From Bacteroidia bacterium (GTDB lineage: Bacteria; Bacteroidota; Bacteroidia; SpSt-205), in contig BPGV01000001.1 in NCBI GenBank assembly GCA_026003215.1, positions 1,366,466 through 1,430,465 on the forward strand: a DNA stretch of 64,000 bases. The letters are read 5' to 3'. Below the pieces are notes generated by a model. It was given only the letters and a program-made list of their open reading frames with translations, ran no database searches and had not been told where the DNA came from. Below, in pieces: positions 26,051 to 33,986 of this stretch. The position numbers and the translations under genes were made by a program. Every line of letters starts with the position of its first letter. Positions within the stretch are counted from its first letter, which is position 1.

Positions 26051-26500
26051 ATGAGCAGCCTGGTAAGACTGATGGACTGGACCGAAACGCTTCCGGAAAG
26101 GATGCGTACCTTGCAAGAAGTCGTTGAACGCATGTTCAACGAAACTGCGAGTAACTTTACTCGCTTGGAAACTTTCGTGCCTCGGGTAGATATCGTGGAG
26201 ACCGACAAGGCGTATGAAATCCATGTAGCTGCCCCGGGCATGAAGAAAGAAGACTTCAAGGTAGAGCTGACCGAGGGCCGCCTCACCGTCTCCGGCGAAA
26301 GGAAGTTCCACAAAGAAGAAGGCGACAAAAAGACCTATCATCGGGTAGAAACCCAATATGGGTCCTTCATGCGGAGCTTCCTCGTGCCGGAGGATGTGAA
26401 GGCGGACAGCATCTCGGCCGAGTATGTGGATGGTATCCTGCGGATTAGTTTGCCCAAGGATGAGAAGAAGGCTCAGGTAGCTCGGATTGAGGTCAAGTAA
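26051..26500 (+). CDS. Small heat-shock protein Hsp20
   Basis: A 149-residue alpha-crystallin domain chaperone. After a short N-terminal helix region the domain runs from about residue 40 (VPRVDIVETDKAYEIHVAAPGM) through GRLTVSGER to YVDGILRISLPK, ending with a short C-terminal extension that has VARIEVK. It binds unfolding proteins without ATP. The transcript has a real leader and a strong Shine-Dalgarno, unlike most genes here, and is closed by a strong intrinsic terminator, as expected for a highly induced monocistronic gene. Confidence 0.93.
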   Translation: MSSLVRLMDWTETLPERMRTLQEVVERMFNETASNFTRLETFVPRVDIVETDKAYEIHVAAPGMKKEDFKVELTEGRLTVSGERKFHKEEGDKKTYHRVETQYGSFMRSFLVPEDVKADSISAEYVDGILRISLPKDEKKAQVARIEVK

Positions 26501-26524
26501 GACTCCTCTCTAAGCTACCCGACA

Positions 26525-26557
26525 GGCCCACGGGAATGCCGTGGGCCTTGTTTTTTT
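26525..26557 (+). terminator. Intrinsic terminator after hsp20
   Basis: A 9-bp GC-rich stem (GGCCCACGG / CCGTGGGCC) with a 5-nt loop, followed by TTG and seven Ts. It is the only convincing rho-independent terminator I find in the window. Its T-tract also forms the upstream element of pyrE. Confidence 0.93.
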
Positions 26558-26558
26558 G
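26551..26558 (+). promoter_or_regulatory. T-tract promoter-like element for pyrE
   Basis: TTTTTTTG followed by TGGT and GTG, the same 4-nt TGGT-GTG spacing as at the GT-C paralogue 1 start. It matches the TTTG half of the consensus but lacks TA. Confidence 0.35.
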
Positions 26559-26562
26559 TGGT

Positions 26563-27177
26563 GTGACGCTGGAGAGCTACGCGCGATTTTTATGGGAAGC
26601 GGAGATTGTCCAAGTACGCACCGCGCCCCCCTGGTTTCGGTGGGCTTCGGGCAAAGAAAGCCCCGTATATGTAGACCATCGCCGGCTTTTAAGCTATCCG
26701 AGGTGGCGAGCGTGGGTCGTGCAAGCGCTGGAAAGCCGGCTGAGAGGCGCCCCCTCCTTCCGGTCCGTAGTAGGGGTCGCCACAGGGGGTATTCCTTGGG
26801 CGGCTTGGCTAAGCGCTCACCTCGGCCTCCCCATGGGCTACGTACGCCCAGAACCCAAAGGACACGGCCTCGGCCGTCAAGTGGAAGGCCTGCCCGCCCC
26901 CATCGGCCCCGTACTCCTGATAGAAGACCTTCTCTCTACTGGCGGAAGCTTACACAAGGCCGCTCAAGCCTTAGAAGCCGGGGGGTTCCCCATCGCTGCA
27001 GCGGTAGTATTGTGGAGCTATGATGTCCCGGGGCCTCTCCCTTTTGGTTTCCCGCTATACGCGCTGCTGACCTTCCCCCAAGCTGTAGCCTTCTGGGAAA
27101 AAGCCGGCTGGCTCTCCTCCGAAGCCAGAACTTTCCTGCTGAACTGGCACCGAGCCGGCTTTCAGTTGTACCTTTGA
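26563..27177 (+). CDS. pyrE: Orotate phosphoribosyltransferase
   Basis: About 204 residues. The PRPP-binding motif VLLIEDLLSTGGSL and the VVGVATGGIPWAAWLS segment identify a type I PRTase; FRWASGKESPVYVDHRRL near residue 30 is typical of PyrE. It adds ribose-phosphate to orotate in UMP synthesis. The frame is open to an ATG at 26536 inside the hsp20 terminator stem, but GTG 26563, 4 nt after the T-tract, gives the family N-terminus. Confidence 0.9.
   Translation: MTLESYARFLWEAEIVQVRTAPPWFRWASGKESPVYVDHRRLLSYPRWRAWVVQALESRLRGAPSFRSVVGVATGGIPWAAWLSAHLGLPMGYVRPEPKGHGLGRQVEGLPAPIGPVLLIEDLLSTGGSLHKAAQALEAGGFPIAAAVVLWSYDVPGPLPFGFPLYALLTFPQAVAFWEKAGWLSSEARTFLLNWHRAGFQLYL
27169..27176 (+). promoter_or_regulatory. 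TAnnTTTG (-7) element embedded in the pyrE stop
   Basis: Reads TACCTTTG and runs into the pyrE stop codon (TAC CTT TGA); 5 nt before the ATG at 27182. Confidence 0.55.
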
Positions 27178-27181
27178 AAAA

Positions 27182-28600
27182 ATGGGGGGCCTCTGGCTAA
27201 GTCTCCTCCTATGGGGACAAACGATTACCGCAGAACTGGCCTTAGATAAACGACAGCCCCGCCCCTTGCGCGCAGAATATGTCCAAGCCGACGGCGGACT
27301 CGTTACCGTCTCTTACAAAACGCCTACCTCCATCCGCACCTTCGCCCTCCACAAATACGATGCGGATTTCCAGCACGAGTGGACCCAAGACCTCTTTGAC
27401 CAAAGCACCGGCGAAGAACTCCTTCACCTCGCCGTCGTGGATACCCAAATATGGGTTTTTACCCAACGCACCGAGGGCAACGCCCAAGTGGTGTTAGCCT
27501 ATGTAGCCGACTTAGAAGGCCGCTTCTACCGACGAGGGAAAGAACTTTTCTCCTTCTCTTCAAGCAAAAATCCCCGGCCAGAACTCACCTATGCTCCCAA
27601 CCGCAAATACGCCTGTATAAGTGTAGCCCTACGCTTACCCGCCGATAGCTTAGACCGCATACGCTATTGGCTCATAGGACCGGACACTACCTACGGCGGA
27701 GACTGGCACCTCCCCTTTCGCGAAAAGGAGCTGGAGATCCGCCGCCCCATCCAGCCCAGCCATGAAGGACAACTCTTTGCCTTAGGTACCGTCCGTGAGC
27801 CCAACTCTCCTTATCCGCGCTACTACCTCTTCAAATACGTGCCCGAAGCGGAGCTTACCCTCTCCGTCCCCTTAGAAATAGAAGGCGTATACCTGATTGA
27901 GCCAATGTTCCGCATAGAAAAAGGCGGGGGAGCCCGCATAGCGGGCTTTTACTCCCTACGAAAGGACGCTTCCCAAGTACAAGGGCTCGTCTTTGCCCGA
28001 GTAGAAGGGAGTGGCTTTTTCCTCTCCAATATCCAGCAGATCCCCTTACCCCAAGAAGTTTTACAACGGTTTCTCTCGGAGCGCCAGATCGCCCGAGGCC
28101 GCGGCATCCCTGACCTTTACTTAGACCATCTCATTCCCAAAGCCGATGGAGGGGCCCTCCTGATTGGAGAACAGTTTTATATTACCACCACGACATTCCG
28201 CGATTTTTATGGTTTTTGGTACACACAAGATACCTATCATTACGACGATATCGTAGTTTTCTCGGTAGACTCTTTGGGCCGGCTTCAGTGGTTTCACATT
28301 ATCCCTAAGGCGCAAACGGGGACCGCTGATACCGAACTCTCCTACGGACTGCTGGTAGGGCCAAAAGCGTTATACTTCTTGTATCGGGGCTACGCTCGGG
28401 GGGTGGGAAGCCAAGTATTTGTGGTGCAGCTCAACGAAAAAGGCGAAGCCACACCGCCGCGCGCCTTTATTCAAGGCTTCCGGAGCTCGGATGTTTTTTA
28501 CCGAAAGCTTACCCGCCAGCTCAGCAATACGGAAGGGTTGATAGCCTATCTCCAAAGCCGCACAGGTCGCTTCATTTTAGCGCGGCTGGCGCTTGAGTGA
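27182..28600 (+). CDS. Secreted protein of unknown function, beta-rich
   Basis: A 472-residue protein with a short signal peptide (MGGLWLSLLLWGQTITA). I recognise no named domain. The rest is rich in beta-strand patterns, with recurring YxFKYVPE and VFSVDSLGRLQWFH units that suggest a beta-propeller-like fold, and a segment GGALLIGEQFYIT then DDIVVFSVDSLG that recurs in Bacteroidota hypothetical proteins of similar length. It is probably periplasmic or outer-membrane associated. It follows pyrE by 4 nt with its own promoter and overlaps the convergent cas6 3' end by 24 nt. Confidence 0.7.
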   Translation: MGGLWLSLLLWGQTITAELALDKRQPRPLRAEYVQADGGLVTVSYKTPTSIRTFALHKYDADFQHEWTQDLFDQSTGEELLHLAVVDTQIWVFTQRTEGNAQVVLAYVADLEGRFYRRGKELFSFSSSKNPRPELTYAPNRKYACISVALRLPADSLDRIRYWLIGPDTTYGGDWHLPFREKELEIRRPIQPSHEGQLFALGTVREPNSPYPRYYLFKYVPEAELTLSVPLEIEGVYLIEPMFRIEKGGGARIAGFYSLRKDASQVQGLVFARVEGSGFFLSNIQQIPLPQEVLQRFLSERQIARGRGIPDLYLDHLIPKADGGALLIGEQFYITTTTFRDFYGFWYTQDTYHYDDIVVFSVDSLGRLQWFHIIPKAQTGTADTELSYGLLVGPKALYFLYRGYARGVGSQVFVVQLNEKGEATPPRAFIQGFRSSDVFYRKLTRQLSNTEGLIAYLQSRTGRFILARLALE

Positions 28601-29338
28601 CTTTTTGACCACTTCCACCATGCCGAAGCCCTGTCCATTCCGCTCACCGAAGCCCGCCTGGTAGCCAATCTGAAATACCTCTATAGGCCCTTGATACAGA
28701 AACTCCCCTGCATAAGCCCGCACATGGGTATTATGTACCTGTATCAGCCGCGAGTGCGTGCGCACGGGGAGGAAAAGTCCCTCTTCGGTAGGAATGGGCT
28801 TCCCGAGGGCCTGGGCCTTCCGGCAGAGATTCTGCCAGAGGATACGGCTAAAAGCCCTGTCGTCGGGAGAAAGAAATACCTTTCGTTTTCGGCCGTCTTC
28901 GGAGACCTCAATCGTGGAGACCACTATGGGAGAGAGCGTGCGCACGCGTATAGGCCCTTCTGCGGGGAGGTGCTCTGATAGCACTTCTACCCGTTCTACC
29001 TGTACTAAGGCTCTACCCAGGGCCACTTGGGGTTCCTTCCATATCCCTTGAATGAGTGCTTCTATCAGCGCACTAAGCGGCGAGCTTACCTGCCAGTAAA
29101 ATGGGGGTTTGAGGCGCAACCCCTGGGACTCGCTCCGGGTATGAGCCGCCCGCAACCAGGAAAAGGTATAGCCCTTATAGCGGTGGCCATCCGCTTCGAA
29201 TCCTTCGCTGTGCAACCGTTGCCCTAAGGAGAAGTTCCCCGCATGGACCCACCGATAAAAGACGCCCATCAGCAGCTCAGGATAACGCCAGGGAAGGCGT
29301 ACAGCCCCTTTCGCAGTGAATCTCACCTGAATGCGCAT
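28577..29338 (-). CDS. cas6: CRISPR endoribonuclease Cas6 (stand-alone)
   Basis: About 253 residues with two RAMP/ferredoxin-like halves. The C-terminal Gly-rich loop GFGERNGQGFGMV is nearly identical to that of Pyrococcus Cas6, and LSPIVVST is the usual mid-protein motif. By position, Tyr28 (VFYRW), His43 (RLHSEGF) and Lys55 (HRYKG) match the catalytic Tyr-His-Lys triad, so it is probably active in cutting CRISPR repeat RNA. ATG 29338 is chosen over an in-frame TTG at 29353. It is the last gene of the lpxK-punA-porin run, 4 nt after its neighbour; no repeat array and no other cas gene are in the window. Confidence 0.9.
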   Translation of the reverse strand: MRIQVRFTAKGAVRLPWRYPELLMGVFYRWVHAGNFSLGQRLHSEGFEADGHRYKGYTFSWLRAAHTRSESQGLRLKPPFYWQVSSPLSALIEALIQGIWKEPQVALGRALVQVERVEVLSEHLPAEGPIRVRTLSPIVVSTIEVSEDGRKRKVFLSPDDRAFSRILWQNLCRKAQALGKPIPTEEGLFLPVRTHSRLIQVHNTHVRAYAGEFLYQGPIEVFQIGYQAGFGERNGQGFGMVEVVKKSLKRQPR

Positions 29339-29342
29339 ACGC

Positions 29343-30275
29343 CTAAAATACAAGTTGGACCCGTAGCAGCTGGGCAGGCTCCCCTGCCCTATCCGAGTCC
29401 GTCACCAAAAAGAACGTTTTTTCTGCCTGCTCCTGTGGGGCAATGCCCTCTACTTTGAGCGGGAGAGGCGCTCCTTGTTCATCTTGTAGCACCGTATAGT
29501 AAGGCTGCCCTTGTGCATCTATCCACCCTATTGCAGAACCCAGAACGGGGCCGTCCTCATACGCGTTAGGGGTGTCTTCTGCTGTAGCGGTGTAGAAAAC
29601 TTGCCCTTGCCATTCCACGGCATCGGTAAAAGCCAAAGGCACCCCCGCTATCTCCCCTAAATCATACCACGAAACCGCTATTGAAAGGGTAAACTTGGGT
29701 GGGGAAAAGAGCCCCACTATGGGGTCTACCTCTTCGGGCACCTTACAGCGTAAGAGTGCGCTGGGGGCCTGCTTGCTGCCTCGCTGGAAAAACCACCAGG
29801 CGCGTTCTTGGGCGCGCCAAATGACGCCTTCTATGTTGAGTTCTACGGTAGGCCCTAAGGCGTCTTGTAAGAGGGCATAAAGTTCGGGGGCCTCGGCAAG
29901 GTGGGCAAGGGTAACCTGCGGGGGGTCAAAGTAAGCTACGCCTATATTTCTACGGGTGGGGCGACTGCCTGAGCCGAAAAAGAGGAGCTCCCCATTCGGC
30001 CCCCAGGTGAGGGCTTCCCAATCAGGTTTAGCGGCCTTAGGTATCTCATGGAAAGGCGCATTCGGTCGCAGCGGACAAAGCACACTTTCCAAAGAAGGCC
30101 ATCGAACGCACACAAGAACGTAGGCGTTATCGGGCAATATAGCCAAAAAATCTCCCTTGGCCCCTATGCCCGAAGCGGCTCCAAGGGGTCGCCCTTCGGA
30201 GTCATATAAAGGTTTGCGCGTCAAGACCTGCACCTTAGGGGTGTGCACCTGCTGGACACGAATCAGAGGGTCCAT
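29343..30275 (-). CDS. Conserved beta-rich protein, possibly DUF6929-like
   Basis: A 310-residue protein with no obvious signal peptide and many short beta strands separated by Gly, Asp and Pro turns. The opening GRPLGAASGIGAKGDFLAILPDNAYV, followed by LTWGPNGELLFFGSGS, recalls DUF6929/SdiA-regulated-like proteins that form a propeller, but this assignment is tentative. It lies 1 nt after the porin stop and 4 nt before cas6, so all three are probably co-transcribed. Confidence 0.6.
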   Translation of the reverse strand: MDPLIRVQQVHTPKVQVLTRKPLYDSEGRPLGAASGIGAKGDFLAILPDNAYVLVCVRWPSLESVLCPLRPNAPFHEIPKAAKPDWEALTWGPNGELLFFGSGSRPTRRNIGVAYFDPPQVTLAHLAEAPELYALLQDALGPTVELNIEGVIWRAQERAWWFFQRGSKQAPSALLRCKVPEEVDPIVGLFSPPKFTLSIAVSWYDLGEIAGVPLAFTDAVEWQGQVFYTATAEDTPNAYEDGPVLGSAIGWIDAQGQPYYTVLQDEQGAPLPLKVEGIAPQEQAEKTFFLVTDSDRAGEPAQLLRVQLVF

Positions 30276-30276
30276 A

Positions 30277-32043
30277 TCAGTTGTAAATATCCCACTGCAC
30301 GCCGAAACTAAAGGCCCGCCCCGGCATAGGGTACCACGCCGTGAGGTAATAGCCTTTCGCCCAGAGGCCCTCCGAAACGTGATCCACCCGCAGATAGACC
30401 ATCACGCGCCCCACATGCACCACAAAGTACGGGTCAAGCCCCCCATAGGCCGGCTGGAGCGGGAGATCGGGACGCAAGTAGTACAATCCCAGGCGCGGTT
30501 CATATGCAAGGGGACGAAAAGCGGTAAAACCCCAGAAGCGCACCCCGAGGTAATACACCGGCGGCCGCCGGGGAAGCTGCCACCGAACATAGACCTGTAG
30601 CCAACCATTCAACCAAGGGAAGGTTTGCGCCCATCCCTGCTGTGCCGTAGGGAAGAAAAACTTCTGGGCCGTAAGGCCGCTCACGCAGCCTACCCCCCGC
30701 TTTTGTATGCCTCCTTCCAAGGTAAGCCCCGTCGCATACCATACAGACTCCCTCCGGGGGGTAGCTTCCCAGAGCCAGGGCTGGCGATAGCTACTTCCCC
30801 ACACCCGTAAGCGCAGGGGCGGGAGAGTGCTGTCGGCTTGCGATAGCGCATATTGCACCCAGGCTCTGGCTATGGATTCATTTGAAGAGGGGAGAGAAGG
30901 AAGCCACTGGCTCTGATACGCTATCCAAGGTAAGGGACGAGAAAGGTAGCTTCCTCCGAAGGAAAAAGCGCCTCGGGTATAACTGAGCAGCAGGGAAAGC
31001 TGAGGAGGCAAGGCGCTTCCACCGGACCAACGGCCATAGTTGCCTTCCAACACAAGCCCGCGGCGGGAAAAGCGCCCTTCTACTTGCCAGTAGCGCCATT
31101 TCCACCCCTGCAGAACGCTGTCTCCCATACCCCGCTGCTCCTGCCAATGCACAGCCACCTGCAACGAGGTAAAAGGACGCCACCGTAGCGCCCCCCCCCG
31201 CTGCACTTGCTTGAACCCCCAGTAAAAGGCAGTTGTGTCTGGGAAAAATAGCCCCTCTCCCCTTAGAGGAAGGGGCGTCTCGGACTGGAGGCGATCCTCA
31301 CGAAGGTATCCTTCACCCGAAAAAACGCCTATGGGAGTATGCCAGCCTACTTCTGCCTGGGCGTAGCGATACCACCGACGCCAGCGCAAGCCCGTGATTC
31401 GCACCGGCTGACTGGCCTTGGCAAAGGCTTCCCAAGGCGACTCCAGCGAGTCAAACACTACCCCTCCGTTGAGAAGATCCTGCAGTTGGTTCCAGCCGGC
31501 CTCGGCTTTCACCCAGGCGCGCTTGCCTATGAAAGCATAGCCACTGAGGGCCGCAGCATAGTGGTCGGTAGCTTGGCTGAGGTATTCGCCTTCCCGAGTA
31601 CGGCGCTTGTAGGCTAAAGTCAAGCCGCCCTTCTTGTGGAAAGTTTGGCCATGGAGCACAGAGAGGAGCTGCGTACGATGGCTGGATTGGTCAAAACGCA
31701 CGCGTGTCCAGGGCTTTTCCGTCCATACGGGAGGTAGACAGCGTAGGATGTACGCTTCCGCGGAGGAGGGAAGGAGGGGCGGCTTGGCAGCTTCATACTC
31801 AGGGGTCCCCTCCCACCAACGGAAGTACGGCTTGAAATACCCCGTACGGTACATAACCCCCACCATCGTATCTAAGGGGTCATACCACGGGAAGTAAGCA
31901 GGCTGGTAAGCTACCCGTTCAAGCTGGGCCGTATCGCCACAAGTAGCCATAAAACCCACCTGCTGACCCCACGCAAGAAACGCCCATAAAACCATTATGT
32001 GCGCCAATCCCCTCACCCAGCCCAGTACATAAAAAGCTATCAC
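30277..32043 (-). CDS. Bacteroidota 'putative porin' outer-membrane protein
   Basis: A 588-residue secreted beta-barrel. The N-terminus (IMVLWAFLAWGQQ) is a signal peptide; the body is alternating aromatic/polar strands rich in Trp and Tyr, and the C-terminus GYYLTAWYPMPGRAFSFGVQW is diagnostic of the Porin_10 family. It probably forms an outer-membrane channel, but the solute is unknown. It starts 3 nt after punA, which makes a role in nucleoside uptake thinkable, though unsupported by sequence. Confidence 0.83.
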   Translation of the reverse strand: MIAFYVLGWVRGLAHIMVLWAFLAWGQQVGFMATCGDTAQLERVAYQPAYFPWYDPLDTMVGVMYRTGYFKPYFRWWEGTPEYEAAKPPLLPSSAEAYILRCLPPVWTEKPWTRVRFDQSSHRTQLLSVLHGQTFHKKGGLTLAYKRRTREGEYLSQATDHYAAALSGYAFIGKRAWVKAEAGWNQLQDLLNGGVVFDSLESPWEAFAKASQPVRITGLRWRRWYRYAQAEVGWHTPIGVFSGEGYLREDRLQSETPLPLRGEGLFFPDTTAFYWGFKQVQRGGALRWRPFTSLQVAVHWQEQRGMGDSVLQGWKWRYWQVEGRFSRRGLVLEGNYGRWSGGSALPPQLSLLLSYTRGAFSFGGSYLSRPLPWIAYQSQWLPSLPSSNESIARAWVQYALSQADSTLPPLRLRVWGSSYRQPWLWEATPRRESVWYATGLTLEGGIQKRGVGCVSGLTAQKFFFPTAQQGWAQTFPWLNGWLQVYVRWQLPRRPPVYYLGVRFWGFTAFRPLAYEPRLGLYYLRPDLPLQPAYGGLDPYFVVHVGRVMVYLRVDHVSEGLWAKGYYLTAWYPMPGRAFSFGVQWDIYN

Positions 32044-32046
32044 CTG

Positions 32047-32874
32047 TCACAACTCCGCAACCAGGTGCGTGAATATTTGCGTAAGCTTAGGTTCGGCCTC
32101 ATTAGCCACGTGTATAATCTCTTCTAAGGAGACCGGTTTGAGGTTGTCTGGGTCGCCTATATCGGTGACGATAGACATAGCGAAGACACGCATCCCCATG
32201 TGGTTAGCGATGATACACTCAGGCACCGTGGACATGCCGACCACATCGCCCCCTATAATCCGGAGGAAGCGGTATTCGGCTCGGGTTTCCAGATTCGGGC
32301 CTTGAACCGCTACATACACGCCTTCTCGGACAGGAATCCCCAATCTTTGGGCTATAGCGCGGGCTTTAGCGATGAGCTCAGGATGATAAGGCGCGCTCAT
32401 GTCCGGGAAGCGTGGCCCCAGCTGGTCCAGATTCACCCCGCGCAGCGGATTTTCCGGGAGCAGGTTTATGTGGTCTGTAATGATCATCAGGTCACCCAGC
32501 TTGTAAGTCAAGTTAAGCGCGCCGGCAGCGTTGGAAAGGAGCAAAGTATGTGCGCCTAAGAGCTTCATGATGCGGATGGGGTAGGTAATCTGGTACATAT
32601 TGTACCCCTCATAATAGTGAAAGCGCCCCTGCATGGCGACGACTTTCTTACCGCCTAAGCGGCCGAAAATGAGCCGCCCAAAGTGACTTTCTACGGTACT
32701 TATGGGAAAATGCGGGATGAAGTTGTAGGCGAGCTGGTGTTCTTTTTCTATGGCTTCGGCGAGGCGGCCCAGTCCTGTGCCTAATACAATCCCTACCTCT
32801 ACTTCCCCTTTGTAGTAACGCCGAATATAGTCCAGCGTCTCTCGGAAATGGCTATAGGCTTCGGGCGTGGTCAT
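32047..32874 (-). CDS. punA: Purine nucleoside phosphorylase, trimeric type
   Basis: A 275-residue PNP that cleaves inosine and guanosine with phosphate. Motifs: the phosphate-binding VLGTGLG near the N-terminus, QGRFHYYEGY, the LLLSNAAGALN loop, and VVGMSTVPECIIANHMGM with the purine-site residues. The ATG at 32874 is the family start; the frame is open to 32958, inside lpxK. It overlaps the lpxK stop by 23 nt. A degenerate element CACTTTTG sits 4 nt before the ATG, so it may also be transcribed on its own. Confidence 0.93.
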   Translation of the reverse strand: MTTPEAYSHFRETLDYIRRYYKGEVEVGIVLGTGLGRLAEAIEKEHQLAYNFIPHFPISTVESHFGRLIFGRLGGKKVVAMQGRFHYYEGYNMYQITYPIRIMKLLGAHTLLLSNAAGALNLTYKLGDLMIITDHINLLPENPLRGVNLDQLGPRFPDMSAPYHPELIAKARAIAQRLGIPVREGVYVAVQGPNLETRAEYRFLRIIGGDVVGMSTVPECIIANHMGMRVFAMSIVTDIGDPDNLKPVSLEEIIHVANEAEPKLTQIFTHLVAEL

Positions 32875-33961
32875 AGTGCAAAAGTGGCGCAAAAAGCTTA
32901 GACAAGAAGCCCGCCGCTTTCTCGGGATCCACTGGCCGCATAGAAATGCGCAAAGCATACAAAGGCAGCCCCTCTAAAGCAGCTAAGGCCGGGGTTTTAT
33001 ACAGGCGCATGATATCTTTTTCCGTAGTCACCATGAGCAGATGAGACAGTTTGAACTTGCGCATTAGCCGTTTATACCGCTGAGCGAGCCAAGCGGCTTT
33101 GGTTTCTGAGAAATAGGCGTGGTCAGGGAAAGTATGGGTTTCGGGTAAGTAGGCTCCTTGACTCTTAAGGAGCGCAAAAAAACTCTTTGGGGTAGCAATG
33201 CCACAAAAGGCCAAAACGCTTTGTCCTGTGAGCGCGCTTAGGGGTAAAGGCTGCAGGCCAGAAAAGGCCGGGATAAGCCCCTCAGGTACATACTCAAAGG
33301 TGAGGGAAGCCTTAGCTAATCGCTTGGGAGGCGATTTGGGGTTTTCCTTCTTATTAAGAACTATGAAATGGGCGCGTCGGTAGCTGCGAAGCGGCTCACG
33401 GAGCCGTCCCAGCGGAAAAAGCCAATCCTTCCATGGCGGCTTGGCTGCGTCCACCAGCAAAATATCTATGTCGCGGTGCAGCTTACGGTGCTGGAAAGCA
33501 TCGTCCAATACCAGGATTTGTAGGTGGGGATAGGTTTGGAGGAGTTTTTGGCCGCCTTCATATCTATTCTCGCACACCGCTACGGGAATCTCCGGCAGGC
33601 GGGCCTTTATTAAGCACGCTTCATCGCCAAATAGGACTGCTGGTTGTGCTTTATCTAAGGAAACCTCTACATAGCCGCGGGTCTGGCGGCCATATCCCCG
33701 GCTAAGGTAAGCTACTGCTACCCCCTTACCCCGTAGCCAATCCAAAAGATACAAGGCAAAAGGGGTTTTGCCACTGCCGCCTAAGGTGAGATTGCCTATG
33801 CTCACCACCTGGCAAGGGAGGCGATGGATAGGAAGCCACTTACGATCGTAGAGCCAGTTGCGCACCGTTATAACCACGCCATATACAAGGGCTATGGGCA
33901 AGGCCAAGAGCTTACCTATCCCTAAGCCTACCTTTTGGAGCAGCTTACCCACCCGCCACAT
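32852..33961 (-). CDS. lpxK: Tetraacyldisaccharide 4'-kinase
   Basis: Lipid A pathway kinase that phosphorylates the tetraacyldisaccharide at the inner membrane; 369 residues. An N-terminal membrane helix (KLLALPIALVYGVVITVRNWLYD) precedes the P-loop NLTLGGSGKTPF, then AYLSRGYGRQTRGY and the acidic LVLDDAFQHRKLHRDIDILLVDA segment. Start ATG 33961 is the family start, preceded by ATACTTTG with 4-nt spacing. It heads the run lpxK-punA-porin-DUF-cas6. The organism therefore makes lipid A. Confidence 0.95.
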   Translation of the reverse strand: MWRVGKLLQKVGLGIGKLLALPIALVYGVVITVRNWLYDRKWLPIHRLPCQVVSIGNLTLGGSGKTPFALYLLDWLRGKGVAVAYLSRGYGRQTRGYVEVSLDKAQPAVLFGDEACLIKARLPEIPVAVCENRYEGGQKLLQTYPHLQILVLDDAFQHRKLHRDIDILLVDAAKPPWKDWLFPLGRLREPLRSYRRAHFIVLNKKENPKSPPKRLAKASLTFEYVPEGLIPAFSGLQPLPLSALTGQSVLAFCGIATPKSFFALLKSQGAYLPETHTFPDHAYFSETKAAWLAQRYKRLMRKFKLSHLLMVTTEKDIMRLYKTPALAALEGLPLYALRISMRPVDPEKAAGFLSKLFAPLLHYDHARSL

Positions 33962-33974
33962 GGGGCAAAGTATG

Positions 33975-33982
33975 TAGTTTTG
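33975..33982 (+). promoter_or_regulatory. TAnnTTTG (-7) element for bioB
   Basis: Reads TAGTTTTG, then CTTG, then ATG 33987; 4-nt spacing. The lpxK element ATACTTTG (minus strand, 33966-33973) lies 1 nt away, back to back. Confidence 0.6.
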
Positions 33983-33986
33983 CTTG

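Noticed and set aside
28577-32043. CRISPR repeat array near cas6
   Set aside because: No regularly spaced direct repeats are visible in the gene-free stretches around cas6 or elsewhere in the window.
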